A stretch of DNA of 64,000 bases, from NCBI RefSeq assembly GCF_011927785.1, contig NZ_JAATJK010000001.1, positions 248,001-312,000 of the forward strand. Reading direction: 5' to 3'. Numbering within the stretch: position 1 is the first letter of the stretch; each line of letters begins with the position of its first letter. A model generated the notes under the pieces. It was given only the letters and a program-made list of their open reading frames with translations, ran no database searches and was not told the DNA's origin. The translations under genes and the position numbers were made by a program. Of this stretch, positions 27,769-37,016 are shown in pieces. The stretch comes from Micromonospora profundi. GTDB lineage: Bacteria; Actinomycetota; Actinomycetes; Mycobacteriales; Micromonosporaceae.

Positions 27769-28899
27769 TCACGGCTGCGGGCCGGTCCAGTCCAGGCAGA
27801 CCACAACGGCGTCGTCGATCAGGTCGCCGGCCACGAACGCGCGCAGGTCACCGATCAGTGAGCGGACGGCGTCCAGCGGCTCCATCGGCCCGGTCCGGCG
27901 CAGAAACCGGTCGAGGGCCGTCTCGCCGTAGCGCACATCCCGCCCGGTGGCCTCCACCACCCCGTCGCTGACCACGAACAGCCGGTCGCCGCGCTCCAGG
28001 GTGAACGTCTGCTCGCGGTAGTCGGTCGCCTCGAACATGCCGAGCGGAAACTGCGCCTCCAGCGGCTGCTCGGTGACCTCGCCGCCGCGCAGCAGGACCA
28101 GCCGGGGTGAGCCCGCGTCCACCACTGTCATCGTCCCGGATCGCAGGTCCAGCTCCAGCAGCAGGACGGACAGGTGCCGCTTGCCCCGGTACTCGTCGTA
28201 GATGGCCTGGTCGGCGAGGGCCGCCTGGTCGGCCAGACCCAGCCCGGCCCGGCGGGCATTGCGGAGCGCGTGGGTGGCGAGCGAGGTGAGCAGGGACGCC
28301 GCGACACCCTCGCCGGTGCCGTTGACTGTGGACAGCCAGAGCCGCTGCCCGTCGTCGGACCAGTCGAAGCTGTCGCCCCGCACCGCGTACGCCGGCTCCA
28401 GTTGCCCGGCGAGGCTGAACGACGGCCTGATCCGGCTGCGGCCGGGCAGCAGGTCCCACTGCATCTCCGCGGCCAGGGTGAGCCGCTGGCTGCGCCGCGC
28501 GGCGCTGTACACGTCGGTGCCGGGGGAGACGGCGTCCAGTTCGTGGGCGAGCGCGGTAGCGATCTCGGCCAGGTCCGCGAGAACTGTCGGGTCGGCCGGT
28601 ACCGCCGCCACGCGCAGTACGCCGCGGCGCTCGCCGCGCATACTGACCGGCAGCCAGGCTGTGTCGTCGACCCGCAGGGGCGACTGGTGGTCGAAAGCTC
28701 GCCACGCGGGGTGCCCGGCACCTCGGAGAGGGTCACCCTCGGTGAGCGGCAGTAGCTCCGAGAGTCGGTAGTCGACCTGGTACAGCTCGACGTCGCTGAT
28801 CCCGTACGCCTCAAAGAGAACCTCCTCGACCCCGCTCACGAGGCGGTCGGCGGGCGTCTCATTGAGGGTACGTCGTGCCCGATTGACCGGTTCGTTCAT
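27769..28899 (-). CDS. SpoIIE-type PP2C phosphatase domain protein (possibly degenerate)
   Basis: A 376-residue protein with an N-terminal sensor-like region (about 10-150) and a C-terminal PP2C/SpoIIE domain (about 165-376). The usual GDxxD block reads GDSFDW and the late blocks VSDGVVEATG and DDAVVVCL are present. The central D-V-x-G-H-G block reads VNGTGEGVAAS, with Asn in place of a metal-binding Asp, so catalysis may be weakened or lost. The ATG at 28899 follows AAGGAG. It is transcribed away from the MarR-like gene. Family members dephosphorylate anti-anti-sigma factors; no STAS or RsbW gene is in view. Confidence 0.75.
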   Translation of the reverse strand: MNEPVNRARRTLNETPADRLVSGVEEVLFEAYGISDVELYQVDYRLSELLPLTEGDPLRGAGHPAWRAFDHQSPLRVDDTAWLPVSMRGERRGVLRVAAVPADPTVLADLAEIATALAHELDAVSPGTDVYSAARRSQRLTLAAEMQWDLLPGRSRIRPSFSLAGQLEPAYAVRGDSFDWSDDGQRLWLSTVNGTGEGVAASLLTSLATHALRNARRAGLGLADQAALADQAIYDEYRGKRHLSVLLLELDLRSGTMTVVDAGSPRLVLLRGGEVTEQPLEAQFPLGMFEATDYREQTFTLERGDRLFVVSDGVVEATGRDVRYGETALDRFLRRTGPMEPLDAVRSLIGDLRAFVAGDLIDDAVVVCLDWTGPQP

Positions 28900-28955
28900 C
28901 AGGGCTCCTTGATCAAGCTCAACCACCAGCGGGTTCGGAGTAGTCTCGGGCCACC

Positions 28956-29633
28956 ATGGCCGAACTGCCCGGTCCACCGGACCACGAGACGAGTATGGCC
29001 GCCGCGTTGGACGCGGCGGCGGGTGCATTGCTGAGCGTGTGGGATTCCGCCCGGGAGGCGACCGCCAACCGGCTCTCCGGAGTCCAGTTACGGGCTGTGA
29101 TGGTGGTCGAGCACCAAGACGGGATCAACCTGCGCCGGCTCTCCACCCAGCTCGACATGTTGCTCAGCTCCGCCAGCCGGCTCTGCGACAGGTTGGTCGC
29201 CGCCGGCATGCTGGAACGCGAGCCGGGCCGTTTCGACCGGCGGGAGATCTCCCTGCACCTCACCCCGGAGGCACGTCGGCTCCTCGCGGAGCTGCGGGCC
29301 GACCGCCAGGCGCGGCTCGCCGCCGTCCTGGGCGCGATGAGCCCGGCAGGGCGCACCGCGCTGCTGCGCGGGATGCAGGACTTCGACGAGGCCGCCCGCC
29401 GGCAGCAGGCGCAGAGCACGCCGACGTCGGGCGACTGGCCAGCCGACGGGGACGACCCGGCCGGGTGGCCGCGCGATCCGGACCGGCCCACCAGCCGGGC
29501 GAGGGACTGGCCTGCGGCCCCCGACCGGCCGTCGCGCACGATGCGACAGGGCGGGCCGACAGACACCGACAGGCAGGTGGGCAGCCCTCGCGAGTGGCCC
29601 ACGGGCGAGCCACCGGTGGCCCGGACCGCCTGA
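28956..29633 (+). CDS. MarR-family regulator with disordered tail
   Basis: A 225-residue protein. Residues about 10-145 form a MarR winged-helix dimer unit (NRLSGVQLRAVMVVEHQDGINLRRLSTQLD, then LLSSASRLCDRLVAAGMLERE and FDRREISLHLTPEARRLL). The last 80 residues are Pro/Asp/Arg/Trp-rich with repeated DW-P segments and look disordered. TAGTCT at 28941-28946, nine bases before the ATG, could be a -10 for a nearly leaderless mRNA. The gene lies between two PP2C genes and is divergent from one and convergent with the other, so it may govern them. The ligand is unknown. Confidence 0.8.
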   Translation: MAELPGPPDHETSMAAALDAAAGALLSVWDSAREATANRLSGVQLRAVMVVEHQDGINLRRLSTQLDMLLSSASRLCDRLVAAGMLEREPGRFDRREISLHLTPEARRLLAELRADRQARLAAVLGAMSPAGRTALLRGMQDFDEAARRQQAQSTPTSGDWPADGDDPAGWPRDPDRPTSRARDWPAAPDRPSRTMRQGGPTDTDRQVGSPREWPTGEPPVARTA

Positions 29634-29655
29634 TCCGACAGGCCCCGGAGGTCGG

Positions 29656-31320
29656 TCACGTCGGCGTCGACGCGCACACCGCAAGCATGGCGATGTCGTC
29701 GTGGGCCTGCCCGCCCAGCCATTCGTCCACGAGCTGGAGTAGCCGGTCGACAAGCACGGCGGGGGGCAGCCCGGCCGCCGAGGCGAGCGCGGCGCGCAGC
29801 CGGTGCTCGCCGAACATCTCGACGTCGATCGGCCCGCCGTGCGCCTCGGTCACCCCATCGGTGTACGCGAGCAGCAGGTCACCAGGGTCGAGATGCACCC
29901 GGGTCTCGGCGAACCGCGCGTCGGCGAGCGCGCCGACCGGCATCCCGCCGACCGGAACCGGGGTGACCGAGCCGGAGGCGGTGACAAGCAGGGGCGCCGG
30001 GTGGCCGCCACCGGCGATCCGGATGTCCACCCCGGCCGGTCCGCGCTCCAGCGAGCCGAGCAGCAGGGTGGTGAACTGGCTGCGCCGTGCCGCTTCGGGG
30101 GCGTCGAAGAGCGCCCGGTTGAGAAGGTGGATCAGCTCCAGCGGGCGCTGCTCGACAAGCCGCAACGTCTGCAACGACTGGCGGACCCGGCCGGTCAGGA
30201 CGGCCGCGCCGACGCCCTTGCCGCACACGTCGCCGAGGGCGAACAGCGCCCCGCGCGGGTGCGGGAACACCTCGTAGAAGTCTCCGCCGATGCGCAGGGT
30301 GTCCCCGGCGGACCGGTAGCCCCCGGCGATGCTCACGCCCGGCACCGTCGGCAGCTCCGGCGGGAGCAGGCTGGTCTGCAACACGCGGGCCAGGTGGGCC
30401 TGTTCGCCGTACAACTCGGCGGTGGCCAGTGCCGCGCCCGCTCGCGCCGCGAACTCGCGGGCCAGTTCGACGTCGCGCGGGTCGAATCCGGCCCGGCCGC
30501 TGCGCCGGATCAGCAGCAGGGCGCCGGCCGGGCCGCCCGCGCCGCGCATCGGGCAGACCAGCACGGCACCGGGCGGGTCGAAGTCGGGCGGCAGTACGGA
30601 GGCCAGGCCGTCGGACGTGACGTCCCGCCACAGGCACGGCTCGGCGAGCGTGCCGTCGAGCGCCTCGGCGAGGCCGGAGACGACGGCGCTCAGCTCCGGC
30701 CCGACGCGGCCGGTGACGGGGGCAGGTGCCCCCTCGGCGTACCGGGTCCAGCGGGTGTACGGCTCGGCCGGCGCGCGGTGCAGTGCCACGGCGGCGTCGG
30801 CCAGGTACGGCACGGCGAGGGTGGTGGTGACCCGCAGGGTCTGGTCCCGGTGCAGGGAGAGCCCCAGCCGGCTGCCGGCCTGGGCGAGGAACGCGGTGCG
30901 GGACCGTTCGGCCAGCAGGGCGTCGGCACGGGCGTGCTCCTCGGTGACGTCCCTGACGTACCAGGCGTACCGGTTGCCGGCGAGCTGTCGGCGGTAGCCG
31001 CGCAGCTGCCGGCCACGGTGCTCGGCGTCGAAGTGCTCGGCGCCGTCGGTGACCGCCCGGGCCAGCGGCGCGATCGGACAGCCGGGCAGCCCGGTGCCCG
31101 CGACGATCTCCGGGAGCAGCTCTGCGGCCATGGCGTTGACAAGGGTGACCCGGCCGGCGCTGTCGGTTGTCAGCACAGCCTCGCCGAGCCCGTCGAGCAG
31201 CTCGCGGGCCAACGGCGAGTCGGCCGGAAGTGGGCCGCCGGTGGGCTGCCGGACGGAGTGGGGCGTCTGCCCCTCGTCGCTGACCGGGCCGGCGTCGCCG
31301 CCGCGTCGGGTAGTGCTCAC
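29656..31320 (-). CDS. PAS-GAF-SpoIIE PP2C serine phosphatase
   Basis: A 554-residue signalling phosphatase with an N-terminal PAS-like domain (about 35-140: GEAVLTTDSAGRVTLVNAMA), a GAF domain (about 145-310) and a SpoIIE-type PP2C domain (about 330-550). Catalytic blocks are complete: GGDFYEVF, LGDVCGKGVGAA, GGGHPAPLL, AYTDGVTEA and HDDIAMLA. Enzymes of this plan (RsbU/RsbP-like) dephosphorylate anti-anti-sigma proteins in response to a signal sensed by PAS/GAF. The start is taken as GTG 31320. It converges with the MarR-like gene and complements the more divergent phosphatase at 27769. Confidence 0.86.
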   Translation of the reverse strand: MSTTRRGGDAGPVSDEGQTPHSVRQPTGGPLPADSPLARELLDGLGEAVLTTDSAGRVTLVNAMAAELLPEIVAGTGLPGCPIAPLARAVTDGAEHFDAEHRGRQLRGYRRQLAGNRYAWYVRDVTEEHARADALLAERSRTAFLAQAGSRLGLSLHRDQTLRVTTTLAVPYLADAAVALHRAPAEPYTRWTRYAEGAPAPVTGRVGPELSAVVSGLAEALDGTLAEPCLWRDVTSDGLASVLPPDFDPPGAVLVCPMRGAGGPAGALLLIRRSGRAGFDPRDVELAREFAARAGAALATAELYGEQAHLARVLQTSLLPPELPTVPGVSIAGGYRSAGDTLRIGGDFYEVFPHPRGALFALGDVCGKGVGAAVLTGRVRQSLQTLRLVEQRPLELIHLLNRALFDAPEAARRSQFTTLLLGSLERGPAGVDIRIAGGGHPAPLLVTASGSVTPVPVGGMPVGALADARFAETRVHLDPGDLLLAYTDGVTEAHGGPIDVEMFGEHRLRAALASAAGLPPAVLVDRLLQLVDEWLGGQAHDDIAMLAVCASTPT

Positions 31321-31446
31321 CGCCCGACGCCGGCCCGCGTCTGACGCCCTCTACGCATGCTGCTCCTGCACTCCTCGCCCGCGGATCGTTGCCTGACAGC
31401 AAGCGTACCGAGCCCTTGTGACGGACACCCAGGGTGCGGGCGGTGA

Positions 31447-32685
31447 TCAGCTGGAACGGGTCAGCCAGCCGGCGGGTCGGCCCACGATGTGGCGGACCAC
31501 CGATCCGGCGGCGCCTACCGAGGCTGCCTCCGGGCCGAGGGTCGACGGTCGGACCGTGACCGGTGACCAGGCGGCGGTGAGCACCCGAGCGGCGATCTCG
31601 GCGAGCACCGGAGGGCACAGCCAGGGCGCAAGCGGGGCGTACCCTCCGCCGAGTACCACGGTGTCCAGGTCCAGCAGGTTGACCACGCTGGCCACTGCGA
31701 CACCGAGCGCGGTGCCGGCGTCGCGCAGCGCCCGCAGGGCGTCCGGGTCGCCGGCCTCGGCCAGCTCCGCCAGCCGTACGGTTGCGGTGTCGGCGGGAAG
31801 CTCCGCGCGAGCCAGCCCGGCGGCGGCCACGATCGCCTCCTGACCGGCGTACTGCTCCAGACAGCCTCGCCCGCCGCAGCGGCACGGACGCCCCTGCGGG
31901 TGGACCGGGAGGTGCCCGATCTCACCGCTCCAACCCCGGACGCCCCGGAACAGCGCGCCGTCCAGCACGATGCCCGCGCCGATGCCGACCTCGCCGGAGA
32001 TGTGCAGGAAGCTGGCCGGCCCCGGGGGTCCGGAGTGCAGTTCGCCGAGCGCGGCGAGATTTGCCTCGTTGTCGACCACCAGCGCCGGTACGCCGGGCAC
32101 CTGATCGGTGAGCGGAGGGTGCCCCCGCAGCAGGGTCGGAACCGGTACGTCCTGCCAGCCGAGGTTCGGTGCGAGCCGGACCACTCCGGCGTCGTCCACC
32201 AGGCCGGGGACGGCGAGCGCGGCGCCGGCCAGGGTGAGGCCCTGCCGGGCGGCGTCGGCGCGGGCCTGCCCGGCCAGGGTGACCAGTTGGGCCAGGGCGT
32301 CGGCGGGTGCCACCGGGCGCAGGTCGGCGCGGTGCACTGTGTGGTGGCGTACCTGGCCGGCGAGGTCGACAACGCACACCGCCAGGTAGTCGACGTTGAC
32401 CTCCAGACCCAGCCCGGCGGGGCCCTGGTCGGCAAGGACCAGCCCGCGGGCCGGTCGGCCGGCGCCGGCGCGGGGCGCCGGGTCGGCCTCGCTCACCAGT
32501 TGGCCGGCGAGCAGGTCCTCGACCACCGCGGAGACGGTGGCCCGGGTCAGGCCTGTGGCGGTGGCCAGGTCGGCGCGGGAAGGGGGACGGTCGGCGGCGG
32601 CGATCCGACCGAGCACGAGGGCGAGATTGAGTTCGCGCAGGCTCCCTTGACGGGCGGCGCCGGCCGGGGCGTGGGTGGGGCTCAC
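31447..32685 (-). CDS. xylR: ROK-family repressor of xylose genes (XylR-like)
   Basis: A 412-residue ROK protein: a winged-helix domain (about 15-85, PSRADLATATGLTRATVSAVV) followed by the sugar-kinase-like fold. The zinc motif CRCGGRGCLEQ is present, as are the GEVGIGAGIVLDG and GEIGHLPV blocks. The gene is divergent from xylAB with an 88-base gap, which argues for xylose-responsive repression. GTG 32685 was chosen because longer starts run through the shared promoter. The spacing of AGAGG is too close to the GTG to be a good ribosome site, so translation may be leaderless or weak. Confidence 0.82.
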   Translation of the reverse strand: MSPTHAPAGAARQGSLRELNLALVLGRIAAADRPPSRADLATATGLTRATVSAVVEDLLAGQLVSEADPAPRAGAGRPARGLVLADQGPAGLGLEVNVDYLAVCVVDLAGQVRHHTVHRADLRPVAPADALAQLVTLAGQARADAARQGLTLAGAALAVPGLVDDAGVVRLAPNLGWQDVPVPTLLRGHPPLTDQVPGVPALVVDNEANLAALGELHSGPPGPASFLHISGEVGIGAGIVLDGALFRGVRGWSGEIGHLPVHPQGRPCRCGGRGCLEQYAGQEAIVAAAGLARAELPADTATVRLAELAEAGDPDALRALRDAGTALGVAVASVVNLLDLDTVVLGGGYAPLAPWLCPPVLAEIAARVLTAAWSPVTVRPSTLGPEAASVGAAGSVVRHIVGRPAGWLTRSS

Positions 32686-32688
32686 CTC

Positions 32689-32717
32689 TTGACAGTGCCA
32701 TATTGCGGGCAAATAAT
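32689..32717 (+). promoter_or_regulatory. xylAB promoter
   Basis: A perfect -35 TTGACA (32689-32694) is 17 bases from AATAAT (32712-32717), which matches TATAAT at five of six positions. The expected start is near 32724, about 50 bases before xylA. This is the strongest vegetative promoter seen in the window. Confidence 0.8.
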
Positions 32718-32729
32718 TCAATCGCTGAA
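32717..32729. promoter_or_regulatory. Candidate XylR operator
   Basis: TTCAATCGCTGAA is a TTCA-N5-TGAA inverted repeat in an AT-rich island directly over the expected xylA transcription start and within the divergent xylR control region. A repressor bound here would block both promoters. Confidence 0.5.
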
Positions 32730-32773
32730 CAAATACCGGACACCATCACCCACCACCACCCCGGAGGTCCTTC

Positions 32774-33961
32774 ATGGCACCCCGCCCCACCCCCGCCGAC
32801 AAGTTCTCCTTCGGGCTCTGGACCGTGGGCTGGCAGGCCCGCGACCCGTTCGGTGACGCGACCCGGCCCGAGCTCGACCCGGTCGAGGCCGTGCACCGGC
32901 TCGCCGAGCTGGGCGCGTACGGCATCACCTTCCACGACGACGACCTGATCCCGTTCGGTGTCGACGCCACCACCCGCGACTCGCACATCGCGCGGTTCCG
33001 CAAGGCCCTCGACGAGACCGGCCTGGTGGTACCGATGGTCACCACCAACCTCTTCACCCACCCGGTCTTCAAGGACGGCGGCTTCACCAGCAACGACCGC
33101 GACGTCCGCCGCTACGCGCTGCGCAAGGTGCTGCGCAACGTCGACCTGGCCGCCGAGCTGGGCGCGAGCACCTTCGTGATGTGGGGCGGGCGTGAGGGCT
33201 CCGAGTACGACGTCGCCAAGGACGTCCGGGCCGCCCTGGACCGCTACCGCGAGGCCGTCGACCTGCTCACCCAGTACGTCATCGACCAGGGCTACGACCT
33301 GCGCTTCGCCCTGGAGCCCAAGCCCAACGAGCCGCGCGGCGACATCCTGCTGCCCACGGTCGGGCACGCGCTCGCCTTCATCTCCCAGCTGGCCCACCCG
33401 GAGATGGTCGGCCTCAACCCGGAGGTCGGCCACGAGCAGATGGCCGGGCTCAACTACGCCCACGGCATCGCCCAGGCGCTCTGGCAGGGCAAGCTGTTCC
33501 ACCTGGACCTCAACGGCCAGCGCGGCATCAAGTACGACCAGGACCTGGTCTTCGGCCACGGCGACCTGATGAACGCGTTCGCCCTGGTGGACCTTCTGGA
33601 GAACGGCGGCCCCAACGGCGGCCCGACCTACGACGGCCCCCGGCACTTCGACTACAAGCCCTCCCGCACCGAGGACATGGACGGTGTGTGGGCGTCGGCG
33701 GCCGCCAACATGGCCACCTACCTGCTGCTCAAGGAGCGGGCTGCGGCGTTCCGCGCCGACCCCGAGGTGGTCGAGGCGCTCGCCGCAAGCAAGGTCGGCG
33801 AGCTCAGCACCCCGACCCTCAACCCGGGCGAGGGGTACGACGACCTGCGCGCCGACCGGTCCGCGTTCGAGGAGTTCGACGTCGACGCGGTGGCCGCGCG
33901 GGGCTTCGCCTTCGTCCGGCTCAACCAGCTCGCCGTCGAGCACCTGCTCGGCGCCCGCTGA
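32774..33961 (+). CDS. xylA: Xylose isomerase
   Basis: A 395-residue TIM-barrel enzyme that converts D-xylose to D-xylulose with two divalent metal ions. His54 and Asp57 of the catalytic pair are in [12 protein letters not shown]. The metal-binding Glu of [11 protein letters not shown] is near residue 181, and later metal ligands lie in [13 protein letters not shown] and HLDLNGQ. Length equals that of the Streptomyces and Actinoplanes enzymes. The ATG follows GGAGG at seven bases. It is the first gene of the xylAB operon. Confidence 0.97.
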   Translation: MAPRPTPADKFSFGLWTVGWQARDPFGDATRPELDPVEAVHRLAELGAYGITFHDDDLIPFGVDATTRDSHIARFRKALDETGLVVPMVTTNLFTHPVFKDGGFTSNDRDVRRYALRKVLRNVDLAAELGASTFVMWGGREGSEYDVAKDVRAALDRYREAVDLLTQYVIDQGYDLRFALEPKPNEPRGDILLPTVGHALAFISQLAHPEMVGLNPEVGHEQMAGLNYAHGIAQALWQGKLFHLDLNGQRGIKYDQDLVFGHGDLMNAFALVDLLENGGPNGGPTYDGPRHFDYKPSRTEDMDGVWASAAANMATYLLLKERAAAFRADPEVVEALAASKVGELSTPTLNPGEGYDDLRADRSAFEEFDVDAVAARGFAFVRLNQLAVEHLLGAR

Positions 33962-33970
33962 GGCCCCGCC

Positions 33971-35398
33971 ATGCCGCTGGTCGCGGGCGTTGATTCGTCC
34001 ACTCAGTCGTGCAAGGTCGTCATCCGGGACGCGGAGACCGGTGCCCTGGTCCGGCAGGGCCGGGCACCGCACCCGGACGGCACCGAGGTCGATCCGGAAG
34101 CCTGGTGGCAGGCGCTGCGCAGCGCCGCCGAGCAGGCCGGCGGGCTTGGCGACGTGGCGGCGGTCTCCGTCGCCGGCCAGCAGCACGGCATGGTCTGCCT
34201 CGACGAGGCCGGGCAGGTGGTCCGCCCGGCCCTGCTGTGGAACGACACCCGCTCCGCCGACGCCGCCGCCGGCCTGATCGAGGAGGCCGGCGGCGGCGCG
34301 GCCGGGCGTCGGTTCTGGGCCGAGGCCACCGGAAGTGTGCCGGTGGCCAGCTTCACCCTCACCAAGCTGCGGTGGCTGGCCACGCACGAGCCGGAGCGGG
34401 CAGCCCGGGTGGCGGCCGTCTGCCTGCCCCACGATTGGCTGACGTGGCGGCTGGCCGGCGCACCGGGGCTCGGCGCGCTGCGTACCGACCGGGGTGATGC
34501 CAGCGGCACCAGCTACTGGTCGCCGGCCACCGGCGAATACCGGATGGACCTGCTGGAGCGGGGCTTCGGCCGGCAGGTGGTGGTGCCCGAGGTGCTCGGG
34601 CCGGCGGAGTCGGCGGGAAAGCTGGCCGATGACCTGGGCGGGTCGGGCGGCGCGCTGCTCGGCGCGGGCACGGGAGACAACGCCGCCGCCGCGCTCGGCG
34701 TCGGCGCCGGGCCGGGTGACGTGATCGTCTCGATCGGCACCTCCGGCACCGTGTTCAGCGTCGCCGACGTGCCGGCCGCCGACGAGAGCGGTGCGGTGGC
34801 GGGCTTCGCCGACGCTTCCGGCCGCTTCCTGCCGCTTGTCGCCACGCTCAACGCCGCCCGGGTGCTGGACGCCGCCGCCGCGATGCTCGGCGTCACCCTC
34901 GACCGCCTGGCCGAGTTGGCGCTCTCCGCGCCGGCCGGCGCGGACGGGCTGGTCATGGTGCCCTACCTGGAGGGCGAGCGGACGCCCAACCGGCCGCTTG
35001 CCACCGGCGCGGTACACGGGCTGACCCTGCGCACGTCGACGCCCGCGCACCTGGCCCGTGCCGCCGTGGAGGGCATGCTCTGCGCGCTCGCCGACGGCCT
35101 CGACGCGCTGACCGCGCAGGGCGCCACCGCCCGGCGCGTCATCCTGGTCGGCGGCGGCGCACGGTCGGCGGCGGTCCGCCGGATCGCGCCGCAGGTCTTC
35201 GGCTGCCCGGTGGTCGTCCCGCCGCCAGGCGAATACGTCGCCGACGGCGCCGCCCGCCAGGCCGCCTGGGTCGCCCTTGGCGGCCCGACGCCGCCCAACT
35301 GGGCGGTCGAGGGCACCGAGGAGTACGCGGCCGAGCCCGCCCCCGCAGTCCGTGACAAGTACGCCGCCGCACGCGGGATGGTCCTGGACAGGCGCTGA
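33971..35398 (+). CDS. xylB: Xylulokinase
   Basis: A 475-residue FGGY-family kinase that phosphorylates D-xylulose to xylulose 5-phosphate. The N-terminal phosphate-binding segment is [13 protein letters not shown], followed by [13 protein letters not shown] and LLWNDTRS. The C-terminal half carries [10 protein letters not shown] and the ATP-site block [22 protein letters not shown]. It starts nine bases after xylA, and a terminator hairpin at 35412-35454 closes the operon. Confidence 0.95.
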   Translation: MPLVAGVDSSTQSCKVVIRDAETGALVRQGRAPHPDGTEVDPEAWWQALRSAAEQAGGLGDVAAVSVAGQQHGMVCLDEAGQVVRPALLWNDTRSADAAAGLIEEAGGGAAGRRFWAEATGSVPVASFTLTKLRWLATHEPERAARVAAVCLPHDWLTWRLAGAPGLGALRTDRGDASGTSYWSPATGEYRMDLLERGFGRQVVVPEVLGPAESAGKLADDLGGSGGALLGAGTGDNAAAALGVGAGPGDVIVSIGTSGTVFSVADVPAADESGAVAGFADASGRFLPLVATLNAARVLDAAAAMLGVTLDRLAELALSAPAGADGLVMVPYLEGERTPNRPLATGAVHGLTLRTSTPAHLARAAVEGMLCALADGLDALTAQGATARRVILVGGGARSAAVRRIAPQVFGCPVVVPPPGEYVADGAARQAAWVALGGPTPPNWAVEGTEEYAAEPAPAVRDKYAAARGMVLDRR

Positions 35399-35411
35399 CC
35401 GACCGGGTCGA

Positions 35412-35454
35412 CGCGGGTGGGTGCCGGTGCGAAGCTGACCGGTACCCACCCGCG
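35412..35454 (+). terminator. xylAB terminator hairpin
   Basis: Seventeen-base arms (35412-35428 and 35438-35454) match except for one position around a nine-base loop, 14 bases after the xylB stop. It has no T-run. It reaches the GTG at 35454, which makes that codon an unlikely start for the next gene. Confidence 0.75.
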
Positions 35455-35492
35455 TGACGACCTCCTCAGCGGAGTCTGGTTGGCTGCCGGTC

Positions 35493-36938
35493 ATGACCGT
35501 GACCAGTGGCGGGCCTGCGCCGGGCCGGGCGCGACGCCTGCACGGCTGGGGCGGGGGCCCGGCGCACCGGTTCTACAGCGTCGCGGTGTTCGTGCTCCTC
35601 GCCTCGCTGGACAACGTGGCGATCGGGTTGGTGCCGCCGCTGTACGGCCCGATCTCCGACGCGTTCGACGTGCCGGGGCGGCTGCTCGGTCTGGTGACCG
35701 CGGTCAGCTTCCTGGTCAGCGCGGTGGCAGCGGTCGGCTGGGCGTACGTCGGTGACCGGACCAACCGCAAGCCACTGCTCATGGTGGGCACGTTGCTCTG
35801 GGCGGCGGGCACCGGCGGCAGCGCCCTCGCCGGCGGTTATCTCACGTTCCTGGCCGCACAGATGGTCGGGGCTGTCGGTCTCGGCGCGGTCGGCTCGGTG
35901 GGCTTCTCGGTGGTCACCGACCTGATCTCGCCGACCCGGCGCGGGCTGGTGATGAGCTTCTGGGGGCTGTCGCAGGGGGTCGGCACGCTTGCCGGAACGC
36001 TCGTCGGCGGCCTGCTCGGGGCCACCGACTGGCGGCGGCCGTTCTGGGTGCTGACCGTGGTCGGCCTGGTCGCCACTGTGGCCTACCTGTTCACCTACGA
36101 CATCCGACGCGGCCAGAGCGAACCGGAGCTGGCCCGGGCGCTGGACGCCGGTGCCGACTACGACTACCGGATCAGCCGGGCCGATCTGCCGCGCATCCTG
36201 GCCCGGCGGACCAACATCTGGCTCATCCTGCAGGGTCTGACCGCGCAGGCGGCCTTCGGCTCACTTGTCTGGCTGCCGGTGCTCTTCGCCGAACGAGCCG
36301 AGGCGCAGGGCTACTCGCCGTCGACGGCAGTGGTGGTGGGCAGCGTCTTCGCCACACTGTTCCAGCTCGGCGGAGTGCTCTCCATCGTCGGGGGGCTGGT
36401 CGGCGACGCGCTGCAACGGCGTACCCCGAGGGGCCGGGCACTTGTCGCGGCGGTCGGCATTCTCGCGGCCGTGCCGTTCTACCTGGTGTTGTTCTTCGTG
36501 CCGGTGACCATCGACGTGCCCGACGGCGCCGGTGGCGGCGCGGTGATCGGCGCTGTGCTGTCCAGCGTGTTCACCGAACCGTCGGTGGGGCTGAGCCTGC
36601 TCACAGCCGTGGTGGCGCTCGCGCTGACCTCGGCCAACTCGCCGAACTGGTTCGCGCTGATCGCCGACGTCAACCCGCCGGAGCACCGGGGCACCGTCTA
36701 CAGCCTCGGCAACCTCGTCAACGGCGTCGGGCGGGCGGCCGGCAACGGGCTGGTCGGGGTGGCCTTCCAGGGGCTACGTGCCGCGTTCCCGCCGCCGTTG
36801 AACTTCGCCGTCGGGCTGGCGGCGTTCCAGCTCTTCTTCATCCCGACCGGCATCATGTACTGGCTCGCCTCGCGCACCTCGCCGACGGACATCGACAACG
36901 TGCACGACCTGCTGCACAGCCGTGCCGACCGGCTCTGA
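35493..36938 (+). CDS. MFS transporter
   Basis: A 481-residue major facilitator with about 12 membrane helices. The A-motif region GDRTNRKPLLMVGTLLW follows helix 2, and a large central loop (about 190-230) separates the halves. The protein looks like the Spinster-like/sugar-phosphate-permease subgroup (LDNVAIGLVPPLYGPISDAFDVPG). ATG 35493 was chosen because the only earlier start lies inside the xylAB terminator. No clear ribosome site precedes it. Its position after xylAB hints at sugar transport, but the substrate is unknown. It converges with the alpha-glucoside operon. Confidence 0.8.
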   Translation: MTVTSGGPAPGRARRLHGWGGGPAHRFYSVAVFVLLASLDNVAIGLVPPLYGPISDAFDVPGRLLGLVTAVSFLVSAVAAVGWAYVGDRTNRKPLLMVGTLLWAAGTGGSALAGGYLTFLAAQMVGAVGLGAVGSVGFSVVTDLISPTRRGLVMSFWGLSQGVGTLAGTLVGGLLGATDWRRPFWVLTVVGLVATVAYLFTYDIRRGQSEPELARALDAGADYDYRISRADLPRILARRTNIWLILQGLTAQAAFGSLVWLPVLFAERAEAQGYSPSTAVVVGSVFATLFQLGGVLSIVGGLVGDALQRRTPRGRALVAAVGILAAVPFYLVLFFVPVTIDVPDGAGGGAVIGAVLSSVFTEPSVGLSLLTAVVALALTSANSPNWFALIADVNPPEHRGTVYSLGNLVNGVGRAAGNGLVGVAFQGLRAAFPPPLNFAVGLAAFQLFFIPTGIMYWLASRTSPTDIDNVHDLLHSRADRL

Positions 36939-36960
36939 GCCGCCCTCGTGTGCGGCAGCG

Positions 36961-37008
36961 ACCACCCCCGCCGTCCCGTCACGAGCATGGGATCGGCGGG
37001 GGCTGGTG
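36961..37008. terminator. Bidirectional hairpin between MFS and GH13 genes
   Basis: ACCACCCCCGCCGTCCC at the left pairs with a nearly complementary right arm ending GGCTGGT, with small bulges. It sits between convergent stops (36938 and 37017). Confidence 0.7.
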
Positions 37009-37016
37009 GGTCGGGG

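Noticed and set aside
31922..35494. Very long open frame (about 1,190 codons) on the minus strand through xylA and xylB
   Set aside because: It is antisense to xylose isomerase and xylulokinase; the composition is biased to Arg, Gly, Val and Pro, with no family motif. Such frames arise from GC-rich third positions.
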